A DNA stretch of 64,000 nucleotides from NCBI GenBank assembly GCA_016165875.1, contig JABBOT010000080.1, forward strand, positions 30,561,326 through 30,625,325, in the 5' to 3' direction. Made by a program: the position numbers and the translations under genes. Below the pieces are notes generated by a model, which saw nothing but the letters and a program-made list of their open reading frames with translations, did no database searches and was not told the DNA's origin. Positions 23,717-36,377 of the stretch are shown piece by piece. Positions within the stretch are counted from its first letter, which is position 1. Each line of letters opens with the position of its first letter. The stretch is from Acanthopleura granulata. Taxonomy: Eukaryota > Mollusca > Polyplacophora > Chitonida > Chitonidae.

Positions 23717-25209
23717 ACAAATTCCTTTCCAATCAAGGCCGGAAACCCTTACTGAGAGCCACATTATACCCATTATACCGACACAAGTATATTTAATTCA
23801 GCTATTGTAAATAATAATAATAACAATAATAATAATAATAAGACTGCTTTATATGGAACCATTTATACTGCATGCTTTCCTTTTTACTGTATACGTTGGG
23901 AAATTAATTGAAAGGGAATGGAATTAAATATATGTAAGCAGGAAAATGATCAGGAGCATTGAACGCAGCAGGTTTGATCGGCGTGTTGAGTATATAATTC
24001 AAAGCTGTACACCTCGCCCAAAGACAGTGACATTAATTATCATTTCAATGCGTGTATCAATTAATACCCTTACCCGTTCCCTTACTCATGTGTAGTACAC
24101 GTTACTCCTCAGATTTTGTCACTTTCACTGATTAACTATATACCTATAAACAATGCCCTACTCAAAACATTTTCACTTATACAATATAGCTTTATGAGTA
24201 CTAGAAGCCGACAGTCACCGGAAGAAACCACAGACATTTGGCCAGTTACTGATGAGCTTTACCCCCTCTGGAGTACACCGGCCTACAGATATGCGCCCCA
24301 TATAGGTTTAAGACAGCTGGTCTGCGTCTATAATATTAGGCTACTGTGCAAACTGCCACACAAGCGACATCAATCAACCTCTTTCTTTTCATTCTCCCAT
24401 GAACTGTGGGCGTGTGTGGGGGCGTGTGTGGGGGGGAGGGGAGCACATTTTGCGTGCGACGGTGATTTAGTTATCAACAATATCTAATATACCATTAATT
24501 AACATAACATAGCATTTAGGCTGAAGCTTAGCTGATCAGCAGCACATGTTTCCAAGAGGGTCGACACAATGTTTTTCCAAGCAATTGCGCAATTTAGGCC
24601 TACTTGCTGGAATATAATGTAGTTATATGTACATGTAGCTAAAATTTATTGCTGGCTTCTATATACACCGGTAGATGTATTTCATTTCTAATTTTAGTAG
24701 TCCTAGGCTATATACATGCATATTATAGTTATTGCAACTAGGGCTATGATCATCACCACTCAATAGTTTTTGTGCCCAGCAGGAGGTTTAATATTGCAAA
24801 GGTTTCAAACAGTTATCAGATGAAACTCAGGAGAATATGTAGATTGTTTATCTGATTACGGGTGTTTTCTCTTTAGAGACCTGGGACTGATTTACGAGAG
24901 ATATTGCGGTTGCGGTCTGTGACAAATATAACAGATTATATTATATATACCGGTACGGTATATCTGTTTTATATATTAGTCCCTGTAGAGACTTAAACAT
25001 ACCGATATTGACTTCCGGATAATTTAAGAAATTCCAAAATTCTTTGATGGATGGTTCATCCTTTGCATAAACCTATTGCTAAATCACAGACAGAGGTTGT
25101 TGATTTACATCCATTTACATTGATGTCCTCGCTTCCGCCTCTACATATCTGATGTGATTACAAAAAGGAGTGGCTCCTTATCTCTCAGATTATCTCCCTT
25201 TACCCATTG

Positions 25210-25363
25210 GAGTTACCTTCGGCTGTCTCCGTATCATATTCTTAATTGACCAATCAGTGAGTCGGAGCTGCTGGGTGCGAGCAGCCATTGTTGTGACTCT
25301 ACGACACTGTTGGTATTTCGTACAGTCCAAATTTCGGAGACGATTTCTACTATTTTATATGTG
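25210..25363 (+). promoter_or_regulatory. Probable promoter and non-coding first exon
   Basis: A locally GC-richer patch with a CCAAT box (gaccaatcagtgagtcgg) and gggtgcgagcagccattgtt, followed by a strong donor at 25364 (atgtg/gtgagtg). No start codon in good context with a long frame is present. It fits as the 5' UTR exon of the Pro/Tyr-rich gene, whose coding exon begins after an acceptor at 31763. The link is inferred. Confidence 0.45.
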
Positions 25364-28300
25364 GTGAGTGAACGAATGGCTGTGCTAACAAGCACCAAAA
25401 TAAATTTAGGATGTAATGTTTTAAGCGTTCGCCGATCGGAAGGCGGTTTTTCTCATGCACAAACAGATACCGGCTCCTTGCTGCTGATCTGACATTCACC
25501 GCTTGGCTTCACTGTTTTATAATGATTGTCGTTGTTGTTGCCGCCGTACGTCTACTTATTTCAGATCGAAACTTGGCCATATTTCACCCATTAAAGTGCT
25601 AACTTGGCAATATGTTGTAAATTACAGGCAGAGTATGTATTATGTATTTAGTGGCTTATTTTTATTTTGTTTTAAGACAATCATGTCGCATTTTAAAATA
25701 ATATGCATTCGTTCAAAATTTAAGTCACGACGAGTGACAGTGTCACACGAAAATCTATTCTGTCTTCTGAGAGAGAATTGTTATTAATGCAAGGCCCTCT
25801 AGTTTACTTTCACCTGCTGGAATTTTAGCTTTGAGCCAGGTCTCTCACTGATCTACATGTAGCTGCTCCATCATACCTTACTTGCACAGCAGGAGTACTT
25901 ATCATGGACCAGCTAAGAAAAAAAGTTTGAAGTTTGCAAATGCCAGTGAGCCAAAATGTAAATAGAAATCTTACTGAAATATGGTCGAATGCAGCTTCAG
26001 CCAACCTGGGATCAGAACTGTTTTCATTTCATAAGGAGACTTTTACTGAAGGTTTAGATTGACATATCATTCTCAGACTAGAATCTTTATTGTATTCCCA
26101 TAAATCAGAAGAATCAGGTCATCTACCTAAACACTTCATACTCAGGTATCATGGTTTACATGTCATTTCACATGCAAGTCATAGTGCTAACAGTTCCAGT
26201 TTCAGGGTAGTTGTAAAGTAGGGTTTGTTTTGCGCATGTACATCAAATAGGAGATCATCACATTCACAATGAATTTTTGAAAAGTACAGCAGCAAAAAAT
26301 AGGGCAACCAGCTTTACAACACCCTGTTTGCAGTGAATGGCTGTTCAGCGTCACGATGATACCAGAAAAACATAGCGGTACATGTATGGTATGGTTAAAT
26401 GTTGCGCCCTGTGTGTATACATCCACACTTAACACGCTAGTTTACCCTGCATATCTATCTAGAAATAAGTGCTTGTTCATCATTCAAATGGTGAATTTGC
26501 AATTTATGTGTAATACATGTGTATCATTTATAGTTGTGTCATTTTCATTGAGGAAAATTCCAAAGCAGTAGCGATTCAGTGCTAAGCTCACTTGAACATT
26601 GTTCTCTGAACTTGACGAGTAATACCTTATCAGTTTTCTGCAAAAGGTCATCTTAAATGCAGAAACGAACAATAGACTACACAACTTTGACCAGATTTAC
26701 ATTTGGTGGGATACATTCCCAATTATCACATTTCTGCAGACAATATTTTTGTTTCTGCTAATATCTTTGGTGTGTATGAAGTAAAAGGAAAACCACATTT
26801 CCATCAGGCATGTACAGGTAGTGGTTAAAGTAAAAGACACCTCATGACTGAGGCTCTGTTCATTAAATAGATTACAAAATTCTCTCCTGAATGCAAAAAC
26901 ATGTTTGAATTTATATGAATTCAGTGCTGAGTTATCTTTGTTTGAAGTGTATAGTACTGTTCTACCGACTGGGGATCTGAAGGCGCTCATGCTTATAAGC
27001 TTATGAGAGACTGACCAATCAGAGAGCCATGAGATATCAGCTGTTATATAAGCTGTGACGTAAATCTTCCGAGTTGACTGTTAGTGTAACATGTAATTAC
27101 ATAGGTACAGAACACTGTTTTAATGTTATATATTTTAATTCTAACAAGTTACATGTGTTAACAGCACTGGCAAGTATTTCTAGAACATTGTGTTATGGAG
27201 GGAGTAAGTTTCTTGATCATTTCATGTTATGACCCCATGACCCCAGCAGCTTACTGCAGTCACAGGTGAGGAGTGTTCCAAGCTTGGAACAATTCCATCA
27301 CAGCTCACACAAGATGGCTGTGTTTCCTGTTAGCCGACAGAGCACGGTTCATTGTCAAGTTGCACTGTCATAGTAGTTAGAAAAAGTACCTTAGGGAAAT
27401 AAACATAATATTGTCCAACCTTTTTGACAGACTTACCCTGGAGCATGAGCTGTCTTTTACTTCAAATGTACTTATTTGTCGCATTCATCAAAGCTGAACT
27501 GTTTCTTTTCTTTGTCATTTGCAGATGTAACAGTGGTGGATTGAGGCAGGCCCAAGGTTTAACATATGGGACAGAAAATCACCTAGTGAACAATCTCCTA
27601 CGTACGTGTAACTTCATTTCTTTGTTTAAAAGATGGAAGCTTAAATAATTGAAAAAGTGCTATGATTTGGCTGCCATGAGAAATGTTCACATGGCTGACA
27701 ATATAAAAAACGATTATTCAGTTATTCATCGTCTGGTTAGACCTTGCAGCTGGGGTTCATAGAAGCCAATTTCCACATACCGACCATTACCCTAAAGGAG
27801 AAATTGAGTTTCTCTTTCAATCAAAATTGAATAATTTATTGTTTCGACTGACCTTTTTAGGTACTGAAATGGAAAATGTTTGCCCTCCACTATTCATCAT
27901 AATTATTTAATTATGTCTGTGTATACATGAACTCAAGGTGGCCTTCTCCTTGACACAACAAATGGAAAACAGGTGCGAATTGCAGTTATCGTTGTGTCAG
28001 GAGTCCACACATAAACAATGTCAAGGAGCATGAAAACCTGGCCAAAAGCTTACAGCCATGAGGATCTGGACTAAAACTTAAAAGCTGTGCAGTTGTTTTG
28101 ACATTGCTTTCAACAATATTTCAGTCATGAATTCTGATAAAGTGGTCATGAATGGGTTAGGAAAATTGTGGCCATGACTCTCAGTCTGTAAAACCGCATG
28201 TAAAAAACGTTGTATAGGTAGTAAAAAAGCTGGTGGGAAAAACAAGACTTTAAAACACTGTGCAACCAAGGAAAAAATCAGTTGACGCATTGTGTAGTTA

Positions 28301-31300
28301 ACAATAACAAATCCCTGAGAATAAAATACTAGAAAATAGTAATGCATGTAGATAAACGTTCCTTTAATCATCTATAGTTTCTCTTGTAGTATTATCCTCG
28401 CTTGTGAAAATAAGATTTAATTCAAAAATTTTAGAGAAAACTCTGACATTCCTGATAATGGTAAACGTGATGGATTGTTCGTATGGATGAGGTGGAATTA
28501 TCTTCAAATAGACAGGCTTCAGATTTAGAGAGATTAAGTACACTTCTACATTATGTGTCAGTGATAACGGGTTGTCACTTGTTCCACGACCATTACTGCA
28601 GGATCAAAAACTAAACCTGAGGAGGAAATTATAATCTGTGTTCATTGAAAGTTGCTGAAGCTGCCAGCAGCCTCTGGCAAAGAGTAGGAGAGGAAACCAG
28701 CCAGGCTGCATGTACCCCCAGTTGCACTTCTGTAATGCGTAAAACTGAACAATCACTCTGGAGCCTTAGAAGTAGGTGTGGTGTATTCGTAAGGATTAGC
28801 AGAGACCAAATAAACATACTGTTCGCCATCATGACTGATGTTTTTTGCTTTTTGTTTGGCTATTTTGGCCAAGGGGAATTGCCGTGACGGGCGGTGTCCA
28901 TCCGTGTTCTGTTCTTGTTAACAATCTATCTTTAGAACGGTGTAACCCAAGTTCAAGAAACTTACGCCACACTTACACCCCACACTTACACATTGATTTT
29001 CAGCGACCTTGAACTTGTTCATGTAAGTTAAATTCTGTAGAAAGGCTTGTAAGTGCTCTGTCTCTTGAACAGGTTGTTTCAAGTTCACCAATTTTATGAA
29101 TGGCTGGTATTATACATAGTATATCTTCGAATTCTGTTCATTACATCGTACATGTGCATAAGGCCGAGGGGTTTTAAGTGCATTGCACAGCATTTTCTTC
29201 ACAATACATGTACCTCCTCTGCCCATAAAGGTCTTCTTGAGTCTTAAACGCAGTTGGTCGTGGAGCTTTCCGTACAAGGGAGATAACGTAACATGCACAG
29301 CACAGATTGCTTTTTGGGATTTTTGAGATGTTCTGATGAAGTGAACATAAAATTTCTGTCTAAAACCAACATAAATTGAGTAAGGTTTTGTTCAATCGAT
29401 GGACCGCATACCACTTTGAACCCCTGCCCTGCATGTCTGTGCAGCTTGATTGTACTTTTACCATTGGAGTCAAGCTGTCGAGGCCTCTAGGATCTAGTCA
29501 ATCTGTACCATTTCAGCCAGGCTTTTTCAAATGTCATCTGTAGGCTTACACCATGTATGCCTAGATCTCTGTGCGAAATTGGTCAGTTAACTCAAATGTG
29601 TGATTTCTATGGCAACATAATACTAGGTTTTTTTAAGTTAAGTAATTGTGGCAGAAGTGGGACCATATATGTTTGTTCTTTGTTTTAGAATTGCGCTCTC
29701 ACTGGACATCCCTTTGAGGCATTAACAGAATCTGGTGAGTTTCTTCTTTGCATTTCCAAACACAGTGTGTGCAAGAAGCTGTTTACTAGTTATGAAGACT
29801 TTGATGAAGAAGTTGAATTCACTATTGGTCTGCTCTTCATCTTGTTTGTTACATTTAATAATCTGCCACTTTGGGTGGTACAGGATTTTGGGAATGCTCT
29901 GCAAGCAATGAAATTTGGGTGGTTGATGTAACAAAAAAATCAGTTACACATTTTCAGCCTTGAATAACCAATCAGTCAGTTTTGCCATGACACAAAAACA
30001 TACCAACCGTTTGCACAAATTGGTTACATGAACTTTGTGGCAGCTACTGCCTGGTAGTTTTTTGCTTTTATTTACTGTAACTTCTTCAGAGCCTTTCAAT
30101 TTGCTCACACTGACAAGATCAAGGAATACTGGTGTCAAGTAGAGATCACTGTGAATCTACTTGAATTTGCCTTACATTCCTGTCAAACAACAAACGTGCA
30201 GACATAGTGGTGGCACGTACATATATCATGCAAAGGCCCCACTGACTCAGTTGCGTGTAGTTCATCGATGTAAATGTTGAGATATTATTTTAAAATTCTG
30301 ACATTCAACACAGCTCGCAGTTCTTCACCCAAACTCTACAAAATTGACCCAGATCTTGGAACTCGAGGTCGAAGAAACTGCCCTTGATGAGATCCGCACT
30401 AATGTCACCCAAACTTACTTGTATTCAAAATTGACATAAACGGAAATTGTTTTGCTATCCTCGGTTGTGTTATGAAGATTTACATGTTAGTCGAGCCTAC
30501 AGATGAGGTCAAGATTTTGAAGATGTTTTCAGAGATGTTTTTCAAGGGGTTTTTGCCTCTTAAGCATTATTATTAATGCTGCTTTCTGCCAAGCTTGCTT
30601 TCGATGTTTGCTGGACATAAAAACTGGAATTGTTTGATTTTGACTGGGTTTGTCTGACAGCAATCTTGATCTAAAATTTCCAGTGATACCATCTGATCAT
30701 GTAGTCCAGGAAGAGATTAATGAAATGAAACTAAGAACCACTATACCAGCTATCCTCTATTTGTTACTGGTGCTGTACTTAAATTTCTCTGCCAAAATGT
30801 TTCGTGTTATTGTCCCTCTTTTCTTTTAAAAGAAGTTTTGTTTTCTGATAAATGCACAGGAACTCAGTTTAAGGGTGTGGCTGACAACCCAGCAAAACAA
30901 ACAATGGAAACAGTGGAAATCAACAAATCTGCTTGTAAAGTATTTTGCTTTTACTGACTGTCTGTCTGAGAGGATGTCTGCATCTTTCTGTGGCTATCTA
31001 AAGTTCCCCAAATACATGAGCAAGGTCTGCCAAAGTAGAACCATCAGGCTAAACCAGGTTTATTCCAATGAAAAATTCTTTTTTACGAAATACAACTACC
31101 ACCATATGAATTAGAAGGCACTCTAAGAGCGCAATCCTGTACCACTTCCCACACAAAGGGACTGTACTCTGCATTTGTGTCCAGAGTTTTTGAAGAGAGG
31201 TTTAGAAATTGTCTGTAACCAAAGGCAGCTCAGCGGCAATATGTACTGGAATGGCTGTGCACAAAATTTCATCCAGATCCATTGGTAACTGTTGCTGACA

Positions 31301-31763
31301 GACAGGTGGATAAATTAATGTTGGCAAAAACGTAGGGCAGGTAACATGAAGTCACTCCAAAGTGCGCAAACCTCCGTCACAGCTAAATGTGCAATTTCCC
31401 CTACACCAGCTCTGCTTGAGGTTGAACACAGTGATACGTTTTAGAATTAGGCAATATTGCAAGGTGACAAAAAATATGCATTTGTGTACAATCTAGTAAT
31501 GTTGAAAACTTGTTTAAAAATTTATGGATCCAGATTTGTATCACCACCAAAATGTAGGAAATTGATACTTGGCCCTAGGCCTTGGATAATGTGGCTGACA
31601 GACTGACAGGTGCTCATACATGTAAACACAGCACAGGGCATGAACACAAGACGCCTTGGTGGAGATGAGAGATCCAACAAACTAGTAGTACTGTGCATTG
31701 ATTTGAAGTTCTTCATTTATTTCTTTTTATTTACTGGCACCATTTTGTTTTCTCTGTTCGTAG
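25364..31763 (+). other. Presumed intron
   Basis: Holds a segment at 27143-27480 that recurs at 35707-36060. Elsewhere I see no coding exon or clear element. A splice-flanked stretch at 27524-27602 (acceptor tgtcatttgcag) has an in-frame stop near its start in one frame and is not called. Confidence 0.4.
27143..27480 (+). repeat. Duplicated segment, copy 1
   Basis: Shares with 35707-36060: tatttctagaacattgtgtt, gagtgttccaagcttggaac, gttagccgacagagcacggt, gaaataaacataatattgtc and aacctttttgacagacttac, in the same order and direction. Confidence 0.85.
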
Positions 31764-32315
31764 ACAGACATGAGCTACTATGCTGGAAATATACCTCCGC
31801 CGGAGAAGAGTGGTATGTTCCCACCAGGGGCGTACCCGCCGTCAGCTGGTACCTACCTGCCAGCACAGAGCGGCTTACCCCCTGGACCCCCTCAACCCAG
31901 CTACCCAGCCATGACACAGCCGTACCCGGGAGTTCAGCCTTACCCTCCCAGCAGCGCTTACAGCTCCTCACAGACAGGCTACCCTGCCTCTACGCTTGGG
32001 GCCAGCGCACCGGGATTTCAGACTATGGGTTACTCTTCTATGCCCTCCATGAGTAACCCGTCTTACCCAAGCTCCCCAGGCTACCCACCCAACCCCCAGA
32101 CTGCTTACCCACCCTCGCAGATGCCCGGGGCACAGCCCCCTTATGGCTCAGCCCCGTTGCCGCCTTCCAATCCAATGTATCAGAGTCCTGCTTATGGTGG
32201 CCTCTCTATGCCTGGCGGTGCTGGTAGAGGCTACCCAGGTATGCCCATGTACCCCTCGTCTAACTACAACAACCCATACGGAGGACCCTCCCCTTATCCT
32301 GGACCCCCATACTGA
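31764..32315 (+). CDS. Pro/Tyr/Ser-rich protein, 181 aa
   Basis: An acceptor (ttttctctgttcgtag) ends at 31763; ATG at 31770 and TGA at 32313-32315 give 181 residues. It begins MSYYAGNIPPPEKSGMFPPG and ends GGPSPYPGPPY. It is low-complexity throughout, with repeated YP, PPG, SYPS and PPY motifs, and no signal peptide, membrane segment or globular domain. Local GC is much higher than the surrounding DNA. Composition resembles the N-terminal tails of annexin A7/A11, peflin and other ALG-2-binding proteins, but no annexin or EF-hand follows before the stop. The upstream in-frame codons are ACA GAC, so an earlier coding exon cannot be excluded. A possible internal donor (cccag/gtatgc near 32239) could allow another isoform. 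Function unknown. Confidence 0.8.
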   Translation, partial: TDMSYYAGNIPPPEKSGMFPPGAYPPSAGTYLPAQSGLPPGPPQPSYPAMTQPYPGVQPYPPSSAYSSSQTGYPASTLGASAPGFQTMGYSSMPSMSNPSYPSSPGYPPNPQTAYPPSQMPGAQPPYGSAPLPPSNPMYQSPAYGGLSMPGGAGRGYPGMPMYPSSNYNNPYGGPSPYPGPPY

Positions 32316-33540
32316 GGTTAAGCTTTCTCTCTCCGTCCTGACAAACTTGTTGACAATGCCAGAACAGTGTTGGCGGTGTGAAAAAGAAGAAAATGACAAC
32401 AACATCAAAAAACATTGTTGATTTATTTAATGGTTATTGTACAGAGCTTCTAAATGTAAGCTTCTGCTGAACACCAATCTCTCTTAGCCCTCCGTGTGGG
32501 CGTCGATCTCTGTTCTTACCTGTATATTGACTCTGTATACATGTATATATCTACATATACATCTGTCTCTTGTCTTTACCCTTCTTGAAGATTTCACAAC
32601 GCATTAGGAGTAGAAGTCAAATGAAAGCTGGTGCAGAAAGTCTAGTAATAAAAATCCAAATATCTGGCAATAATAAAAAAAAAATATGTGCATTTGCATG
32701 AAGTGCATTGTGGGTAAGAAAACCCATTTACATGTATGTGTATAGAGTTGGGTAACACCAATACAGGATAGCATCAGGCGAGGTTAAAGGCGACCAGGAC
32801 TGTGTGGTATTTAGCATGTGATTACAGATAACCAGAGAGCTGTTCCGCTCCCCTGCCCACCCACCCACCCTATCCCATAGCACCTCATCCCACAGCACCT
32901 CATTGTACCCATCACATCCCTAACATGCTTGAAGCACCAGAGTTGTGTTTATAGCCGGGCACACCCAACACATCAACGCCGAAAATATTGCACATACACG
33001 ATGCATTTAAGAACAGCAGTTTTCAAATCGTAAGTGATAGTGTACATTGCCACCTGTAAAAACGATATGGTAATGCTGTAAAACGTTGCTTTTAGAATGG
33101 TATTTGGGGTTGTAACTTGTTTCCAACATGTGCAAGGTTGATGTTTTAAGTTTAATGCTGTATGTACAGTATGTTCTCTGAATTCACACTATCTGCCTTG
33201 CCTTACGACTTGGATGGTTTCGTTTAAGATCATCGTTTTGTTAATATTCTAATTAACTTGCTCTGACTGTGGCAAAATGAGAAAGATCAATTCCCGGGCA
33301 TGAGGTGGGCATTTGTTTTTACTAGGCTTTGAACCAATTCTGTTTTCCCGTTGTCGGTAAAATTTGCATAATAAGCTTATAAACAGAACAAGATGATCGG
33401 AGACTTTTTAGCCATTGTACATTTACATATATTTTTGTACAGCGGATTTTGATTTATCTCTTTAAAACATTTTAGATCATTTTTTCTGGGTGATATTAAG
33501 AAAGGTTTTTATAAGCTTGTTTTTCCGTTTTTTAAAAGCA
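32316..33540 (+). other. Probable 3' UTR of the Pro/Tyr-rich gene
   Basis: AATAAA at 32647-32652, with a further AT-rich signal (aataataaaa) near 32668. Downstream sequence to about 33.5 kb is T-rich with several TGTA motifs and no gene. Confidence 0.5.
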
Positions 33541-33924
33541 GTTCAGTATGCTAGAGTCTTTGTATATGAGACAACCAAGTCTTCAGCTGCCCCGTCCAGG
33601 ATAAGGGGTCGGCTCCCATAGCAAGCAAACAAATTTACGTATGGAAAATAATAAAAAGAAATTGACTGAAGTTGTACTGTTACGATTGTTGCGTTTTTCT
33701 TTGTGTGTTCATGTATTAGCAAGTTGTCCTTCGTCTGTCCGTCTGTTTGTCCAACGGCTGTTAACTTTTCTTTCAAAATACTGCTACTCCTACAGCGTTT
33801 GTCCATTTTCACCGAAACTTGTTTCAGGTTTGGACTACATCAAGTTACAAAAATCGTAGTTTCGATTTCTCCATTTCGATGACTGTCGCTATTACTCCTA
33901 CAGTTTTGTAGGTCTGCCTGCAAA

Positions 33925-34040
33925 GGGGTTTCTCTCTCTTGGGTTTTCCTTCGGTTTCCTTTCGCCATAATGTGGGCCGCCTTCGTAGAGGTGAAATATT
34001 CGTGAGTACGGCGTAAAAGACCAATCAAATAATAAATAAT
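33925..34040 (+). repeat. SINE 3' fragment
   Basis: Body tttcctttcgccataatgtg, tcgtagaggtgaaatattcg, tacggcgtaaaagaccaatc and AAAT tail. Confidence 0.8.
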
Positions 34041-34544
34041 GATAGAACTTTGGGTATTAATTAGTGGTGGAATTCATGTTCACTTTACGAATACTTTGAT
34101 GAGGAATGGAGGATTCTTCAACTCTGTCGGGATAGTTGTCAAGTGCACTCGATGAGAAATGGAGGGCTCTTCTGGCTCTTATGTCAGAAAGTCTTTAGTA
34201 AACTTGAATAGGCGATGCTGTTATCCAGTTTTTGAAGGCCATTGGCCTATATCATAGGATATAGTTTATATATAGTACAGTGCATAAAACAATTGTGATT
34301 TTCGACTTTTAATTGACATTTAGTTCTTTAACCTTTTTTTTTTTTTTATTTTGATTTTGAATGCTCATCAGATGTTGAAAACTATGCACGGCTTCCTGGT
34401 TTCAACATGTTCTTGGCACGATATGGCTGAAAACATTGCCGATGTGGCGTAAAGCCATATTCATACATTCATTCATATATGAGGCAAGGACGACTCCGCT
34501 TTCTCTGTGAAGATATTTCTCACTTACGTGCACTTAGTGATAAA

Positions 34545-34950
34545 TGGAAGTTTCACCCGACTCTATGTCAGGACGTTTGTCAATTAAGTACAAACAGCAC
34601 TTCGTTATATTTGAGAACTCCGTGCACTGCTCTTCGCCTCCTAAATTGAAGCTGCTTGTCTACATTTTATACCTATACTGCGTGTGTCATTCACCATGGG
34701 CAAATATAATGTATATGAACTATACTCAAGAAGAGACACTTCGGGTAAACTGACACGGGATTTATTTTCTTTAAAGAATCGTAACAATCGTCCTCATGAC
34801 TGTCCACTGAGACAGGAGTTTAATTCGCCGGATTCGCCATCCCACCAGACACATCCATCATCGGCTCTCTTGCCACACGTGAAGTCCCTAAAAACAGTTG
34901 GACTCGACATATTCTAGGATCACCACGCTGGCCCCAGGTTCACGAAGCTG
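34545..34950 (-). repeat. Paralogous 3'-flank segment, copy 1
   Basis: Shares cacttcgttatatttgagaa, tgaagctgcttgtc, actgacacgggattta, caccagacacatccatc and cagttggactcgacat with 37500-37890 and 41760-42260. In the other copies it lies just 3' (minus strand) of a membrane-segment exon, so it is probably a duplicated 3' UTR/flank. Confidence 0.75.
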
Positions 34951-35159
34951 GTCCCACGTTCACGAAGCTGTCTTTGAAGTTAAGTGAGACTTAGTCTTAA
35001 CTTCAAAACAGCTCTTTTGTCTAAAATTTTGACACTCCTCAAGAATTTTTATTTTAATTCCAAGAGTCGTCTTAGATCTTCATGGCAAAATGAAAATTAA
35101 CCTCCACATCTAAGTTCAACAATAATTTCCCAAGTTAAAACAAAGTCTAACTTGAATCT

Positions 35160-35460
35160 AAGACAGCTTCAGTAGCCTTACACGACCATGGATAAACGCA
35201 GTACTAAATCTACATGTACATCAATATGAGTAAGTGTATCGGCAATGGGCAGAAAGGAAACAATTCTAGTAAACTGACCCGGGATTCATTTTATTTCAAA
35301 AACCATGTTAGAACAACAATTGAGTACAACTCTCCATGCCTCTCCATCAAGGAAGTCATTAAAACTTGCCACATCAGCCATCTGGCCAGGCACACTTATC
35401 AAAAACTCTTTGCAATGGGCGAAGTCGAGAATACATGTGGTGTTAAGGTTATTCTAAGGC
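35160..35460 (-). repeat. Paralogous 3'-flank segment, partial copy
   Basis: Has ccatggataaacgcagtact, aaactgacccgggattcatt and caatgggcgaagtcgagaat, matching 42270-42310, 34745-34770 and 37950-37975. Confidence 0.7.
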
Positions 35461-35464
35461 TAGG

Positions 35465-35704
35465 GCAGCGCAGTGACCCGAAGCCTCCCACCAATGCCAT
35501 CGCTGTGAACTAAAGTTCAGTTCATGCTGGCTTCCTCTCCGGCCGTACGTGGCATGGTCTGCCAGCAACCTGCGAATGGTCTTTGGTATACCCCGGGCTC
35601 TGCTCGGTTTCCTCCCACCATAATGCTGACCCGTATTGTAGCACTAAAATATTCTTGAATACGGCGTAAAACACCAATTAAATAAAATAAATAAATAAAT
35701 AAAT
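35465..35704 (+). repeat. SINE, near full length
   Basis: gcgcagtgacccgaagcctc, aaagttcagttcatgctggc, gtctgccagcaacctgcgaa, tacggcgtaaaacaccaatt and (AAAT)n. It abuts the duplicated segment that begins at 35707. Confidence 0.9.
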
Positions 35705-35706
35705 GT

Positions 35707-36060
35707 AACAAGTACATGTGTGAACAACCCTGGACAGTATTTCTAGAGCATTGTGTTGTGGCGGGAGTAAGTTTCGGTATCATTTCATGTTGTAAACTTA
35801 GATATATACTTAAGTTTTAACGACAACCCTAGCGGCTTGCTACAGTATTAGGGGACAAGAGTGTTCCGCACTTGGAACAATTAGGTCACAGATCACATAT
35901 ACTGGCTGCGTTTCATGTTAGCCGACGGAGCACGGTTAAATGTCAGTTTTTACTGTCGTAGTAGCTGTTAAAAATACTTTACCAAGATAAACATAATACT
36001 GTCAAACCTTTTTGAAAAACTTAACTTTGAACGTGCGCTGTCTTTCACTTTAAGCAAATG
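35707..36060 (+). repeat. Duplicated segment, copy 2
   Basis: Second copy of 27143-27480, about 8.6 kb away in the same direction (tatttctagagcattgtgtt, gagtgttccgcacttggaac, gttagccgacggagcacggt). Confidence 0.85.
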
Positions 36061-36130
36061 TCACAACAATGCACCGGTCGTTGCTGTATAAGTAATTTGT
36101 GGATGCCAAAGCTTCATATTCAAGCCAGGT
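36050..36130 (-). pseudogene. Paralogous module exon, degenerate copy
   Basis: Acceptor tattttcgacag on the minus strand, then TWLEYEALASTNYLYSNDR and a stop after 26 codons. Aligns in DNA and protein with the exon at 38884-39012 (shared YEAL, same acceptor context). About 60 bp upstream, a piece at 36200-36268 has LSIYQGLFM, matching the exon at 40023-40109, but its donor is changed. Probably a decayed copy. Confidence 0.5.
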
Positions 36131-36377
36131 CTGTCGAAAATAAGACAAAACAATGTTTTCTTATCTACAGACTTAATAGTTTTAAGACTTAAGCAATCCA
36201 ACAGAAGTGCATGAACAACCCCTGGTAAATGGACAGCACATAAAATTTCTTTTGACATAAATATGGCTCTGAAAAAATGTAGTTGAATGTGAGGGTCAAG
36301 ACAGGTATTCGTACATCACTTGTGGACCATGAAAAGGCATGAGTCATTTTTAAAAAGTGTATCTTCTCGCTGATCTG

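Larger units (their letters stand above)
18041..25200. other. Intergenic region, repeats only
   Basis: Between the oxidase stop and the next promoter I find a hairpin (18234-18285), an R1 copy (18420-18925), a family-2 repeat joined to a SINE (20762-21286), a SINE fragment (21896-21984) and an intact SINE (23451-23716). At 22000-22270 the minus strand has a short hydrophobic frame and splice-like signals, but no gene can be supported. Confidence 0.5.

Noticed and set aside
31764..32315. Annexin A7/A11 first exon
   Set aside because: Composition is similar, but the frame stops and no annexin repeat is found downstream in the window.
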